From Mesobacterium pallidum (GTDB lineage: Bacteria; Pseudomonadota; Alphaproteobacteria; Rhodobacterales; Rhodobacteraceae): DNA of 64,000 nt. Positions within the stretch are counted from its first letter, which is position 1. Each line of letters opens with the position of its first letter. The stretch covers positions 62,001 to 126,000 of the forward strand of contig NZ_JAIMID010000003.1 in NCBI RefSeq assembly GCF_019966535.1, written 5' to 3'. A program made the translations under genes and the position numbers. Below the pieces are notes generated by a model. That model had not been told where the DNA came from and searched no databases. It saw nothing but the letters and a program-made list of their open reading frames with translations. Positions 43,213-52,268 of the stretch are shown piece by piece.

Positions 43213-43656
43213 ATGATACATTACGACCTCAAATGCTCAGACGGTCACCGGTTCGACAGCTGGTTCCAGTCGGCCTCGGCCTATGACAAGCTGCATGCGG
43301 CGGGCATGGTGGCCTGCGCCACCTGCGGCTCGACCGAGGTCGAGAAGATGATGATGGCGCCCGGCGTGCGCACCTCGCGCAAGGCGGCGGCAGACCCCGC
43401 GCCGGCGCCGGCCGCAAGTCCCGGCCAGCCCCCCGCCGGGATGGCCGAGATGATCGCGAAACTGCGCGACACGGTCGAGAAGAACGCCACCTACGTGGGC
43501 GGCGGATTCGCCAAGGAGGCGCGCGCCCAACACCTGGGCGAGGCGCCCGAGCGGCCGATCTACGGTGAGGCCAAGCCCGAGGAAGCCCGCGCCCTGATCG
43601 AGGATGGCGTGACCATCGCCCCGCTTCCCTTCACCCCCCGGCAAAAGACGAACTGA
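43213..43656 (+). CDS. DUF1178 zinc-ribbon-like protein
   Basis: 147 residues. The N-terminus MIHYDLKCSDGHRFDSWFQSASAYDKL with CATCGSTEVEKMMMAP gives C8 and the CATC pair, as in DUF1178 proteins of alphaproteobacteria (FmdB-like zinc ribbon). A Pro/Ala-rich linker follows, then the conserved C-terminal VGGGFAKEARAQHLGEAPERPIYGEAKPEEARALIEDGV. Function unknown. It follows the NUDIX gene on the same strand. Confidence 0.9.
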   Translation: MIHYDLKCSDGHRFDSWFQSASAYDKLHAAGMVACATCGSTEVEKMMMAPGVRTSRKAAADPAPAPAASPGQPPAGMAEMIAKLRDTVEKNATYVGGGFAKEARAQHLGEAPERPIYGEAKPEEARALIEDGVTIAPLPFTPRQKTN

Positions 43657-43670
43657 CCCATCGCTGGGGC

Positions 43671-43746
43671 CCAAGATTATTCTGACGAATAATCTTGGTC
43701 AGCCGCCCCGCCCCCGCCGCAGATTTTTCGTCGGAAAAATCTGCGG
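43671..43746. repeat. Pair of AT-rich hairpins before lysC
   Basis: Two inverted repeats: 12-bp stem CCAAGATTATTC (43671-43682) with GAATAATCTTGG (43687-43698), and 13-bp stem 43717-43729 with 43734-43746 (CCGCAGATTTTTC). Spacing and form match the pair at 34432-34522, though stem bases differ. They probably terminate the DUF1178 transcript in part, leaving lysC a short leader. Confidence 0.7.
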
Positions 43747-43819
43747 GGCCCCATCCTGCTTGCCCTTTTTTTCACCGCGGATTAAACCCCCGTCCGTTCG
43801 ACCCTGACCGGAGCCTTCC

Positions 43820-45055
43820 ATGCCCGTCCTCGTGATGAAATTCGGCGGCACGTCCGTAGCCACCCTTGACCGCATCCGCCGTGCGGCCAAACGGGTCGGC
43901 CGCGAGGTTGCCAACGGTTACGACGTCATCGTCATCGTCTCGGCCATGTCCGGCGAGACCAACAAGCTGGTGGGCTTCGTCGGCGAGACCTCGCCGCTGT
44001 ACGACGCGCGCGAATACGACGCCGTCGTCAGTTCGGGCGAGAACGTGACCGCCGGCCTGATGGCGCTGACGCTGCAGGAGATGGACGTGCCCGCCCGCTC
44101 CTGGCAGGGCTGGCAGGTGCCGCTTCAGACGACCTCGGCCCATGGCCAGGCGCGGATCGTGGACATCCCGACCGACAATATCAGCGCCAAGTTCGGCGAG
44201 GGCATGAAGGTCGCCGTGGTCGCGGGCTTCCAGGGCATCAGCCCCGAGGGCCGGATCACCACGCTGGGCCGGGGCGGCAGCGACACGACCGCCGTCGCCT
44301 TTGCCGCCGCCTTCGACGCCGAGCGCTGCGACATCTATACTGACGTGGACGGGGTCTATACCACGGACCCGCGGATCACCGACAAGGCGCAGAAGCTGGA
44401 AAAGATCGCCTTCGAGGAAATGCTCGAGCTGGCATCGCTGGGCGCCAAGGTGCTGCAGACCCGGTCCGTCGAGCTGGCGATGCGTTACAAGGTGAAACTG
44501 CGGGTGCTGAGCTCGTTCGAGGAATATGACCCCAATGCCGGCACGCTGATCTGTGCCGAGGAGGATATCGTGGAAAGCAGAGTCGTCAGCGGCGTCGCCG
44601 CCAGCCGGGAAGAAGCCAAGATGACCCTGACGTCGGTCGCCGACCAGCCGGGCATCGCCGCGGCGATCTTCGGCCCCCTGGCCGATGCCGGGATCAACGT
44701 CGACATGATCGTGCAGAACATCTCGGACGAGGGCCGCACGGACATGACGTTCTCCTGCCCCACCGACCAAGTGAAGCGGGCGGAAAAGGCGCTGGCCGAT
44801 GCCAAGGCCGCGGGGCTCGATTTCGCTGAGCTGATCGCCGACACGGGCGTCGCAAAGATCTCGGTCGTGGGCATCGGCATGCGGTCGCAATCGGGTGTCG
44901 CGTCCAAGATGTTCAAGGTGCTGTCCGAGGAAGGCATCAACATCAAGGTGATCGCGACTTCCGAGATCAAGATCTCGGTGCTGGTGGACCGCAAGTACAC
45001 CGAGCTGGCCGTTCAGGCGCTGCACGATGCGTTCGAACTGGACAAAGTCGCCTGA
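43820..45055 (+). CDS. lysC: Aspartate kinase
   Basis: 411 residues, the length of monofunctional aspartokinase with alpha/beta overlap. The kinase part begins VLVMKFGGTSVATLDRIRRAA (KFGGTSV) and has GRGGSDTTAVAFAAAFDAERCDIYTDVDGVYTTDPR. Two C-terminal ACT domains follow (about 265-335 and 345-411), including GIAAAIFGPLADAGINVDMIVQNIS, which give lysine/threonine feedback control. It is the first step of Lys/Met/Thr synthesis. The last five bases before the stop and the stop itself belong to a 27-bp tandem repeat. Confidence 0.97.
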   Translation: MPVLVMKFGGTSVATLDRIRRAAKRVGREVANGYDVIVIVSAMSGETNKLVGFVGETSPLYDAREYDAVVSSGENVTAGLMALTLQEMDVPARSWQGWQVPLQTTSAHGQARIVDIPTDNISAKFGEGMKVAVVAGFQGISPEGRITTLGRGGSDTTAVAFAAAFDAERCDIYTDVDGVYTTDPRITDKAQKLEKIAFEEMLELASLGAKVLQTRSVELAMRYKVKLRVLSSFEEYDPNAGTLICAEEDIVESRVVSGVAASREEAKMTLTSVADQPGIAAAIFGPLADAGINVDMIVQNISDEGRTDMTFSCPTDQVKRAEKALADAKAAGLDFAELIADTGVAKISVVGIGMRSQSGVASKMFKVLSEEGINIKVIATSEIKISVLVDRKYTELAVQALHDAFELDKVA

Positions 45056-45146
45056 ACAAGGCGACTGCTTTGGGTCGCCTGAACAAGGCGACTGCTTTGG
45101 GTCGCCTGATCAAGGCGACTGCTTTGGGTCGCGTGACACGGCGACC
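45047..45146. repeat. 27-bp tandem array overlapping the lysC stop
   Basis: Three units start at 45047, 45074 and 45101, with a degenerate fourth at 45128. Each carries GTCGCCTGAACAAGGCGAC (one copy has GATCA instead of GAACA), a 7-bp hairpin, followed by TGCTTTGG. The lysC TGA (45053-45055) lies in the first loop. The rest of the 319-bp gap to ptsP holds the repeat at 45175 and no gene. Confidence 0.85.
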
Positions 45147-45174
45147 CCGCGGGGCGCCTGTTGCGGCCCGCGCA

Positions 45175-45230
45175 TGGGGGCGCTGCCCCCATACCCCCGG
45201 AGTATTTCGGGAAAAGTGAAAGACAGGGCG
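45175..45230. repeat. Modular palindromic repeat, direct copy
   Basis: GGGGGCGCTGCCCCC hairpin (45176-45190), then ATACCCCCGGAGTATTTCGG and GAAAAGTGAAAGACAGGG. Same order and orientation as the copy at 35375. It lies between the lysC tandem array and ptsP. Confidence 0.75.
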
Positions 45231-45374
45231 CGGCGCCCCGGGAAGCCGGCCCGCCGGGCGCTGCGCGTTGCGGGGCGCCGAAAGTTTTCGGGGGCGGTCC
45301 GATTTGCCGTTTCGCTTCGGGCCGCCATGTGGTCTAGTCGCCTGCGGATTCAACCCTGAAGGGACCCCGCCCTG

Positions 45375-47621
45375 ATGCCCCAGAATTCCGAGAGCGAAAG
45401 CCGAAAGCTGCTCGGCCGCCTGCGCACCCTCATGGCAGAGGAAGCGGCAGGCCAGGCGCGGCTGGACCGGATCGTCAGCCTGACCGCGGATTCGATGGGG
45501 ACCGAGGTCTGCTCGATCTACCTCTTCCGCGACGAGGAAACCCTGGAGCTTTGCGCCACCGAGGGCCTGAAGGCCGAGGCCGTGCACCAGACGCGGATGC
45601 GGCTGGGCGAGGGCCTGGTGGGCCGCGTCGCGCGGTCGGGCAAGGTGGTCAACAGCGCCGATGCCCCCTCGGAGCCGGGGTTCCGCTACATGCCCGAGAC
45701 GGGGGAGGAGATCTATTCGAGCTTCCTCGGCGTGCCGATCCAGCGGCTGGGCGAAAAGCTGGGCGTGCTGGTCGTGCAGTCCAAGGAAAAGCGCGAATTT
45801 TCGGACGACGAACTTTACGCGCTCGAGGTCGTCGCCATGGTGCTGGCCGAGATGACCGAGCTGGGCATCTTCGTCGGCGAAGGCGCGGCGATGAAGGCGC
45901 GGCACCAGCAGCCGGTGATGTTCCGCGGCACCACCGGCCAGGAAGGCACGGCCAAGGGCCATGTCTGGCTGCACGAGCCGCGCGTCGTTGTCACCAACCC
46001 GATCGCCGAGGACCCCGAGACCGAGAGCCAGCGCCTGAACGAGGCGGTCGAGACGCTGCGCGTGCGGGTCGACGACATGCTCGACGGGGCGCGGGGCGGC
46101 GACACCGAACAGTTGCAGGTGCTCGAGGCCTACCGCATGTTCGCCAATTCCAAGGGCTGGCTGCGCCGGATGGAGGAAGACATCGCGCGCGGCCTGTCGG
46201 CCGAGGCGGCGGTGGAGAAGGAACAGAGCAGCGCCCGCGCCCGCATGGCGCAGGTGCCCGACGCCTACCTGCGCGAGCGGCTGCACGACCTCGACGACCT
46301 GTCGAACCGCCTGCTGCGCATCCTCACCGGCCAGGGGCAAGAGACCGGGGCCGAGATGCCCGAAGACCCGATCCTGATCGCGCGCAACATCGGCCCGGCC
46401 GAGTTGCTGGAATACGACCGCAAGCTCAAGGGCATCGTGCTGCAGGACGGCTCGGTCGGCAGCCATGCCGCCATCGTCGCGCGGGCGCTGGCGATCCCGC
46501 TGGTGGTCCATGCCGCGCGCATCACCGACGAGGCGCTGAACGGCGACGTCATCCTTGTCGACGGTGACCAGGGCATCGCGCATCTGCGGCCCGACGACAC
46601 GGTCATCGCCGCCTTCAACGACAAGATCGCCATGCAGGCCGAGGCGCAGCAGCGTTACGCCTCGATCCGCGACAAGCCCGCGACGACGCTCTCGGGCGAG
46701 ACGATCACGCTGACGATGAACGCGGGGCTCATGGCCGACCTGCCCTCGCTCGAGGGGTCGGGGGCCGAGGGCGTGGGCCTCTTCCGCACCGAGTTGCAGT
46801 TCCTGATCCGCAACCAGATGCCGCGCCGCACCGAACTGGCCGCGCTGTATGCCCATGTGATGAAGGCCGCACGCGGCCAGCGCGTGGTCTTCCGCACGCT
46901 CGACATCGGGTCGGACAAGGTGCTGCCCTACATGAAGCCGACGGACGAGCCGAACCCGGCGCTGGGTTGGCGGGCGATCCGCGTCGGGCTCGACAAGCCG
47001 GGCGTGCTGCGGATGCAGCTGCAGGCGCTGATCCGGGCCGCCGCGGGCGGGCCGCTGTCGGTCATGTTTCCGTTCGTGGCGCAATACGAGGAATGGCGCG
47101 CCGCCCGCGCCGAGATGGACAAGGCGCTTGAGCGCGAACGCATCCTCGGCCACCCGCTGCCCTCGCGGGTCGAGGTGGGCAGCATGCTCGAGACGCCCTC
47201 GCTGGCCTATGCCTCCAAACGCTTCTTCGAAGAGGTGGAGTTCCTGTCGGTGGGCGGCAACGATCTCAAGCAGTTCTTCTTTGCGGCCGACCGCGAGAAC
47301 GAGCTGGTGCGGCGGCGCTACGACACACTGAACCTCAGCTTCCTGACCTTCCTCGAGCTGATCGTGGAGCGCTGCGCGCAATCGAACACCAGGCTCAGCT
47401 TCTGCGGCGAAGACGCCGGTCGGCCGGTCGAGGCGCTGTGCCTTGCCGCCATCGGCTTCCGGTCGCTGTCGATGCGCCCGGCCTCGATCGGGCCGGTCAA
47501 GCATCTGCTGATGCGATCCGACCTGAACGCGGTCAAGGCCGTGATCGACGGCGCGCGCGCCAGCGGAGAGCAATGCGTGCGCGAGGCGGTGATGGATTAC
47601 CTGCGCAGTTCAAGCAACTGA
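45375..47621 (+). CDS. ptsP: PTS-Ntr enzyme I (phosphoenolpyruvate-protein phosphotransferase)
   Basis: 748 residues, EI-Ntr length. An N-terminal GAF domain (about 15-165; GTEVCSIYLFRDEETLELCATEGL) precedes the enzyme I core. The phosphohistidine is H364 in GSVGSHAAIVARAL; the PEP-binding part has GAEGVGLFRTELQFL, RTLDIGSDKVLPYM, FPFVAQYEEWRAARAEM, SVGGNDLKQFFFAADREN and LSFCGEDAGRP. It takes phosphate from PEP to NPr in the nitrogen-related PTS, which senses glutamine through GAF. The alphaproteobacterial position after lysC is common. Confidence 0.95.
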   Translation: MPQNSESESRKLLGRLRTLMAEEAAGQARLDRIVSLTADSMGTEVCSIYLFRDEETLELCATEGLKAEAVHQTRMRLGEGLVGRVARSGKVVNSADAPSEPGFRYMPETGEEIYSSFLGVPIQRLGEKLGVLVVQSKEKREFSDDELYALEVVAMVLAEMTELGIFVGEGAAMKARHQQPVMFRGTTGQEGTAKGHVWLHEPRVVVTNPIAEDPETESQRLNEAVETLRVRVDDMLDGARGGDTEQLQVLEAYRMFANSKGWLRRMEEDIARGLSAEAAVEKEQSSARARMAQVPDAYLRERLHDLDDLSNRLLRILTGQGQETGAEMPEDPILIARNIGPAELLEYDRKLKGIVLQDGSVGSHAAIVARALAIPLVVHAARITDEALNGDVILVDGDQGIAHLRPDDTVIAAFNDKIAMQAEAQQRYASIRDKPATTLSGETITLTMNAGLMADLPSLEGSGAEGVGLFRTELQFLIRNQMPRRTELAALYAHVMKAARGQRVVFRTLDIGSDKVLPYMKPTDEPNPALGWRAIRVGLDKPGVLRMQLQALIRAAAGGPLSVMFPFVAQYEEWRAARAEMDKALERERILGHPLPSRVEVGSMLETPSLAYASKRFFEEVEFLSVGGNDLKQFFFAADRENELVRRRYDTLNLSFLTFLELIVERCAQSNTRLSFCGEDAGRPVEALCLAAIGFRSLSMRPASIGPVKHLLMRSDLNAVKAVIDGARASGEQCVREAVMDYLRSSSN

Positions 47622-47628
47622 CCCGGGC

Positions 47629-48396
47629 TCAGGCCCGCTTGACCTGCGGCGGGCGCAGCCGGTCGCGCAGGCTGGCCAGCAGCTCTTCGCGCGGGGTGCC
47701 GCTGTCGCGGGCCAGGGCCAGGATGCCGAATTGGATCTCGGCCATTTCCTGGTAATAATTGGTGTAGATGTAATTGGTCGCAGCGCCGGTCACGGCGCCC
47801 AGCACCGGCACGGTCTGCGCGGCCAGCTTCTGGCCCAGCACCGTCGCCAGCCGCGGCGCGACCTTGGCCAGAAGGCCCCGCACCGTCGCCCCGGTCAGCG
47901 TCACGCGGGCGGCAAGGAAGCTCAGCTCGGCCCCGTCGTCGTCGTCAAGCGGCCCGGCCGTGCCCAGCACCTCGAGACAGGCGAGGCGGATCACCTCGTC
48001 GTCAGGGTCGAACCCGTGGCGCGCGGCCACGCCCTGGATCGCGCGCAACAGCACCGTCACGGTGACCGGCAGCTCGGCCAAGGCGCTTGGCAACCCGCCA
48101 AAGCCCCCGGCCCCGCCCAGCGCGGCGCTGACGGCGGTGTTGAGCCAACCCGCCTGGTCCGGCACGGCCTTGCGCGACCGGCCGGCGGCGTTCATCGCCG
48201 TGCGCAGCGCCGCCTCGGTGGCGCCGTCGAGACGCTCCTTGACGCTGCCCGGCAAGCGATCGAGCAGGTTCTCGGCCTGTCCGCCCACCACGTTCAACAA
48301 CTGCACACCAAGCCCGCTGGCGGCCTTGTGCCGCCGGGCCAACTCGTCGAGGCGGGCGTTCACCTGCGCCTCGGTCATGCCGGGTACGATCTCCAT
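47629..48396 (-). CDS. EcsC-family protein
   Basis: 255 residues from the ATG at 48396; an internal ATG at 48378 with GGAGA upstream is an alternative, and the longer frame up to 48546 is unlikely. The EcsC pattern is present: LGGAGGFGGLPSALAELPVTVTVLLRAIQGVAARHGFDPDDEVIRLACLEVLG, and the C-terminal TVPVLGAVTGAATNYIYTNYYQEMA. The function is unknown; in Bacillus ecsC lies beside an ABC transporter. It converges on ptsP with 7 bases between the stops and is divergent from a small membrane protein gene. Confidence 0.85.
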   Translation of the reverse strand: MEIVPGMTEAQVNARLDELARRHKAASGLGVQLLNVVGGQAENLLDRLPGSVKERLDGATEAALRTAMNAAGRSRKAVPDQAGWLNTAVSAALGGAGGFGGLPSALAELPVTVTVLLRAIQGVAARHGFDPDDEVIRLACLEVLGTAGPLDDDDGAELSFLAARVTLTGATVRGLLAKVAPRLATVLGQKLAAQTVPVLGAVTGAATNYIYTNYYQEMAEIQFGILALARDSGTPREELLASLRDRLRPPQVKRA

Positions 48397-48531
48397 GCCG
48401 ATGAATATGGGATGGCCCGCATGGCATTTCAAATCGTCCGCACGAGGCATGGAATACCGGACTGCCCGCCACCTCAGGTTGACGCTAGGGTAAGGACATA
48501 GGCGATCAGCCAGTTTCCAACGGGGCGCGCG

Positions 48532-48834
48532 ATGTTCTTCTTCCACTTCGATATCACCCTGGCAGAGCTACCCCGCCTCTTGGGCTTTGCCGGGTTCATT
48601 CTCTACGTCGCCAATTACCTCTCGCTCAGCATGCGGTTCGTGACCTCGGAATGCCTGTCGTATTTCGTGGTCAACACGCTGGCGGCGTCACTGGTGCTGG
48701 TCTCGCTGACGCATGACTTCAACATGGCGTCGCTGCTGATCCAGGTGTTCTGGATCTCGATCGGGGTCTGCGCCATCGGCGTCCGGGTCAGGCGCCGCAC
48801 GCAGGACCGAAAGCGCCCGCAGGCCATCGGCTGA
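48532..48834 (+). CDS. CBU_0592-like small membrane protein
   Basis: 100 residues with three hydrophobic segments (RLLGFAGFILYVANYLSLS, LSYFVVNTLAASLVLVSL, LLIQVFWISIGVCAIGV) and a basic tail RRRTQDRKRP. This three-helix pattern with FILYVANY is the CBU_0592 family found widely in proteobacteria, role unknown. It stands alone before ileS. Confidence 0.75.
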   Translation: MFFFHFDITLAELPRLLGFAGFILYVANYLSLSMRFVTSECLSYFVVNTLAASLVLVSLTHDFNMASLLIQVFWISIGVCAIGVRVRRRTQDRKRPQAIG

Positions 48835-49022
48835 CAGCGTTTCGCGGGCCTTTACGCCCGTGCGCGGCAGGATTATAGGTCTGTCGCGATGTGTGACAAA
48901 GCGATCATCCTTCGAATTACATGCCCGGCGCTCTGACCAGACGAGCCGCCGGGACAAGGCGTATGGGACACCGCGCCGCTCTCATCCCCTGACAGTCGAA
49001 GACCCATCCAAGGACGCCCGAC

Positions 49023-51992
49023 ATGTGCGCCGAGACGCCTGACTACAAAGACACGCTGAACCTGCCGAAAACCGATTTCCCGATGCGCGCGGGCCTGCCC
49101 AAGCGCGAGCCGGAGTGGCTGGACCGCTGGGCCCGCATCGGGGTCTACGACCGCCTGCGCGAAACGGCCGGCGACCGCACGCCCTTCATCCTGCACGACG
49201 GACCGCCCTACGCCAACGGCCACCTGCACATCGGTCACGCGCTGAACAAGACGATCAAGGACATGATCGTGCGCAGCCACCAGATGATGGGCCATGATGC
49301 GCGCTACGTGCCGGGCTGGGATTGCCACGGTCTGCCGATCGAATGGAAGATCGAGGAGCAGTACCGAGCCCAGGGCAAGAACAAGGACGCGGTGGACGTG
49401 ATCGACTTCCGCCAGGAATGCCGCAAGTTCGCCGAGGGCTGGGTGGACATCCAGCGCGACGAGTTCAAGCGCCTGGGCATCACCGGCAACTGGGCCGATC
49501 CGTACCTGACGATGGATTTCCACGCCGAGCGGGTGATCGCCGAGGAATTCATGAAATTCCTGATGAACGGCACGCTCTACCAGGGCTCCAAGCCCGTGAT
49601 GTGGTCGCCGGTCGAAAAGACCGCGCTGGCCGAGGCCGAGATCGAGTACCACGACCACAAGTCCCACACGATCTGGGTGCCGTTCCGCATTGTCGGCGGT
49701 GGCGACGTGGTGATGGCCGAGGGCGAGGATGACGATTACGCCGGCGCCGATGCGGCGCTGCTGGCGGCCGATCTGCAGGGCGCCAAGGTGGTGATCTGGA
49801 CAACGACCCCCTGGACGATCCCGTCCAACAAGGCCGTCGCCTACAACCCCAAGATCGCCTATGGCCTTTACGAGGTCACCGGCCGCCCCGAGGAATGCTG
49901 GGCCCGCATCGGCGACCGCTACCTGCTGGCCGACGCGCTGGCCGAAGAGGTGCTGGGCAAGGCGCGGCTCGAGCCGTCCATGTACCGCCGGCTGCGCGAC
50001 GTGACGGGCGAGGAGCTATCGACGCTCACCCTCGCCCACCCGCTGCGCGGCATCGACGGTGCCGATGGCTTCTGGGACTACGGCGTCCCCATGGTAGACG
50101 GCGAGCATGTGACCGACGACGCCGGCACCGGGTTCGTGCACACCGCGCCCAGCCACGGCGCCGATGACTACGAGGTCTTCCTCAAGCGCAACTGGCTGGA
50201 CCGGATGACCCACAATGTCGGTGAGGAAAGCGAATTCCTGCCGCATGTCCCGTTCTTTGCCGGGCTTCAGGTGTTCGACCGCAAGGGCAAGGAAGGCAAG
50301 GCCAACGCCGCCGTTATCGACAAGCTGGTCGAGGCAGGCGGGCTGCTGGCCCGTGGCCGTGTCACGCACAGCTACCCGCATTCCTGGCGCTCCAAGGCGC
50401 CGGTGATCTTTCGCAACACGCCGCAATGGTTCGCCGCAATCGACCGCAAGATCGACGACGGCCAGGGCACCTATGGCGACACGATCCGCGAGCGGGCGCT
50501 GACCTCCATCGACCAGCTGGTCAAGTGGACGCCGCAGACCGGCCGCAACCGGCTGTATTCCATGATCGAGGCGCGGCCCGACTGGGTGCTGTCGCGTCAA
50601 CGGGCCTGGGGCGTGCCGCTGACCTGCTTCACGAAAAAGGGCGCGCTGCCGTCCGATCCCGACTTCCTGCTGCGCGACCCGGCCGTCAATGCCCGCATCG
50701 GCGCGGCCTTCGAGACCGAGGGCGCGGATGCCTGGTACAAGGACGGCGCCAAGGCGCGGTTCCTCGGCAACGACTACGACCCCGAGGAGTGGGACCAGGT
50801 CTTCGACATCCTCGACGTGTGGTTTGATTCCGGCTCGACCCATGCCTTCGTGCTGCGCGACCGCGCCGACGGCACGCCCGACGGCATCGCGGATGTCTAC
50901 ATGGAAGGCACCGACCAGCACCGCGGCTGGTTCCATTCGTCGATGCTGCAGGCCTGCGGCACCAAGGGCCGCGCGCCCTATCGCAACGTGGTGACGCATG
51001 GCTTCACGCTGGACGAGAAGGGCAACAAGATGTCCAAGTCGCTCGGCAACACCATCGTGCCCGAAGAAGTCATCAAGCAATACGGCGCCGACATCCTGCG
51101 GCTTTGGGTGGCGCAGACCGATTACACCGCCGACCAGCGGATCGGGCCGGAGATCCTCAAGGGCGTGGCCGACAGCTACCGCCGGCTGCGCAACACCATG
51201 CGCTTCATGCTGGGCGCGCTGGGGCATGTGACCGAGGCCGACCGCGTGTCGCCCGCCGACATGCCCGAGCTGGAACGCTGGGTGCTTCACCGCCTGGCCG
51301 AGCTCGACGCCACCGTGCGCGACGGCTACCGCCGGTTCGACTTCCAGCACGTCTTCAGCCAGGTGTTCAACTTCTGCACGCTGGACCTCAGCGCCTTCTA
51401 CTTCGACATTCGCAAGGACGCGCTGTACTGCGACGGCGACACCGCGCGCCGCCGCGCAGCACGGACGGTGATGGAGCTGCTGTTCGAGCGTCTGACCACC
51501 TGGCTGGCGCCGATCCTGCCCTTCACGACCGAAGACGTCTGGCTCGACCGCTTCCCGGGCGAGGACGGCTCGGTCCACCTGCAGGACATGCCCGAGACGC
51601 CCGCCGACTGGCGCGACCCGGCGCTGGCCGCCAAGTGGGCCCGCATCCGCGCCGCCCGCCGTGTGGTGACGGCGGCGCTGGAAATCCAGCGGACCGACAA
51701 GGTGATCGGCGCCTCGCTCGAGGCGGCGCCGGTGGTGCACCTGGAAGAGGCAGAGGTGCTAGAGGCGCTGAAATCGGTGCATTTCGACGACATCTGCATC
51801 ACCTCGGCGGTGTTCCTCACGGCCGACCCGGCCCCGGCCGAGGCCTTCCGCCTGCCCGAGGTCCCCGGCATCGCCGTTGTCTTCGAACGGGCCGATGGCG
51901 AGAAGTGCCAGCGCTGCTGGAAGATCCTGCCGGACGTCGGCAACCACGCGCATCCCGCAACGTGTTCGCGCTGCAACGAGGCGCTGGGGTAA
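49023..51992 (+). CDS. ileS: Isoleucyl-tRNA synthetase
   Basis: 989 residues. The HIGH motif is H69-H72 (NGHLHIGHAL) and KMSKS is K669-S673 (GNKMSKSLGN). The editing domain (about 190-400) has WTTTPWTIPSNKA and TDDAGTGFVHTAPSHGADDYEV. The C-terminus keeps the zinc ribbon EKCQRCWKILPDVGNHAHPATCSRC, as in bacterial IleRS type 1. It charges tRNA-Ile in the cytosol. The 188-base leader shows no T-box or other recognisable riboswitch. A 55-bp tandem array begins eight bases after the stop. Confidence 0.98.
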   Translation: MCAETPDYKDTLNLPKTDFPMRAGLPKREPEWLDRWARIGVYDRLRETAGDRTPFILHDGPPYANGHLHIGHALNKTIKDMIVRSHQMMGHDARYVPGWDCHGLPIEWKIEEQYRAQGKNKDAVDVIDFRQECRKFAEGWVDIQRDEFKRLGITGNWADPYLTMDFHAERVIAEEFMKFLMNGTLYQGSKPVMWSPVEKTALAEAEIEYHDHKSHTIWVPFRIVGGGDVVMAEGEDDDYAGADAALLAADLQGAKVVIWTTTPWTIPSNKAVAYNPKIAYGLYEVTGRPEECWARIGDRYLLADALAEEVLGKARLEPSMYRRLRDVTGEELSTLTLAHPLRGIDGADGFWDYGVPMVDGEHVTDDAGTGFVHTAPSHGADDYEVFLKRNWLDRMTHNVGEESEFLPHVPFFAGLQVFDRKGKEGKANAAVIDKLVEAGGLLARGRVTHSYPHSWRSKAPVIFRNTPQWFAAIDRKIDDGQGTYGDTIRERALTSIDQLVKWTPQTGRNRLYSMIEARPDWVLSRQRAWGVPLTCFTKKGALPSDPDFLLRDPAVNARIGAAFETEGADAWYKDGAKARFLGNDYDPEEWDQVFDILDVWFDSGSTHAFVLRDRADGTPDGIADVYMEGTDQHRGWFHSSMLQACGTKGRAPYRNVVTHGFTLDEKGNKMSKSLGNTIVPEEVIKQYGADILRLWVAQTDYTADQRIGPEILKGVADSYRRLRNTMRFMLGALGHVTEADRVSPADMPELERWVLHRLAELDATVRDGYRRFDFQHVFSQVFNFCTLDLSAFYFDIRKDALYCDGDTARRRAARTVMELLFERLTTWLAPILPFTTEDVWLDRFPGEDGSVHLQDMPETPADWRDPALAAKWARIRAARRVVTAALEIQRTDKVIGASLEAAPVVHLEEAEVLEALKSVHFDDICITSAVFLTADPAPAEAFRLPEVPGIAVVFERADGEKCQRCWKILPDVGNHAHPATCSRCNEALG

Positions 51993-51999
51993 GGCGATG

Positions 52000-52196
52000 G
52001 GTGGGGTGGAACCCCACCCTACATCTTTGCACCGGGCGTGAGGCGGGGACGTGCGGTGGGGTGGACCCCCACCCTACATCCTTGCACCGGGCGCGTGGCG
52101 GGGCCGAGCGGTGGGGTGGACCCCCACCCTACATCTTTGCACCGGGCGTGAGGCGGGGACGTGCGGTGGGGCGAAACCCCGCCCCGCATCTCTGCC
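52000..52196. repeat. 55-bp tandem array after ileS
   Basis: Four units start at 52000, 52055, 52110 and 52165 (the last incomplete). Each starts with a hairpin, GGTGGGGTGGAACCCCACC in unit 1 and GGTGGGGTGGACCCCCACC in units 2 and 3; unit 4 has GTGGGG/CCCCGC with a G-U pair, so pairing is kept. A linker near CTACATCTTTGCACCGGGCG follows. A related single motif lies at about 52229-52251 and at 16211-16230. The 276-bp gap to ogt has no gene. Confidence 0.85.
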
Positions 52197-52268
52197 GCCA
52201 ATGTGTTGCCCAACGCGCACCAAGGGCCGTAGGGTGCGGTTTCACCCCACCTGCGCCCGAGCCCAAAG

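Noticed and set aside
45027-45359. 110-codon frame translating the 27-bp array as a repeated peptide
   Set aside because: It overlaps the end of lysC in another frame, lacks a ribosome site and depends on the repeat; the array is better read as hairpin DNA.
44967-47573. 868-codon minus-strand frame opposite ptsP
   Set aside because: PtsP motifs are intact on the plus strand; the opposite frame is a codon-bias shadow.
48835-49022. ileS leader examined for a T-box or other riboswitch
   Set aside because: No T-box core, specifier hairpin or other known aptamer pattern is visible, and T-boxes are not expected in this group.
52000-52196. Tandem array after ileS considered as a CRISPR
   Set aside because: The units are contiguous and nearly identical over 55 bp with no variable spacers, and there are no cas genes.
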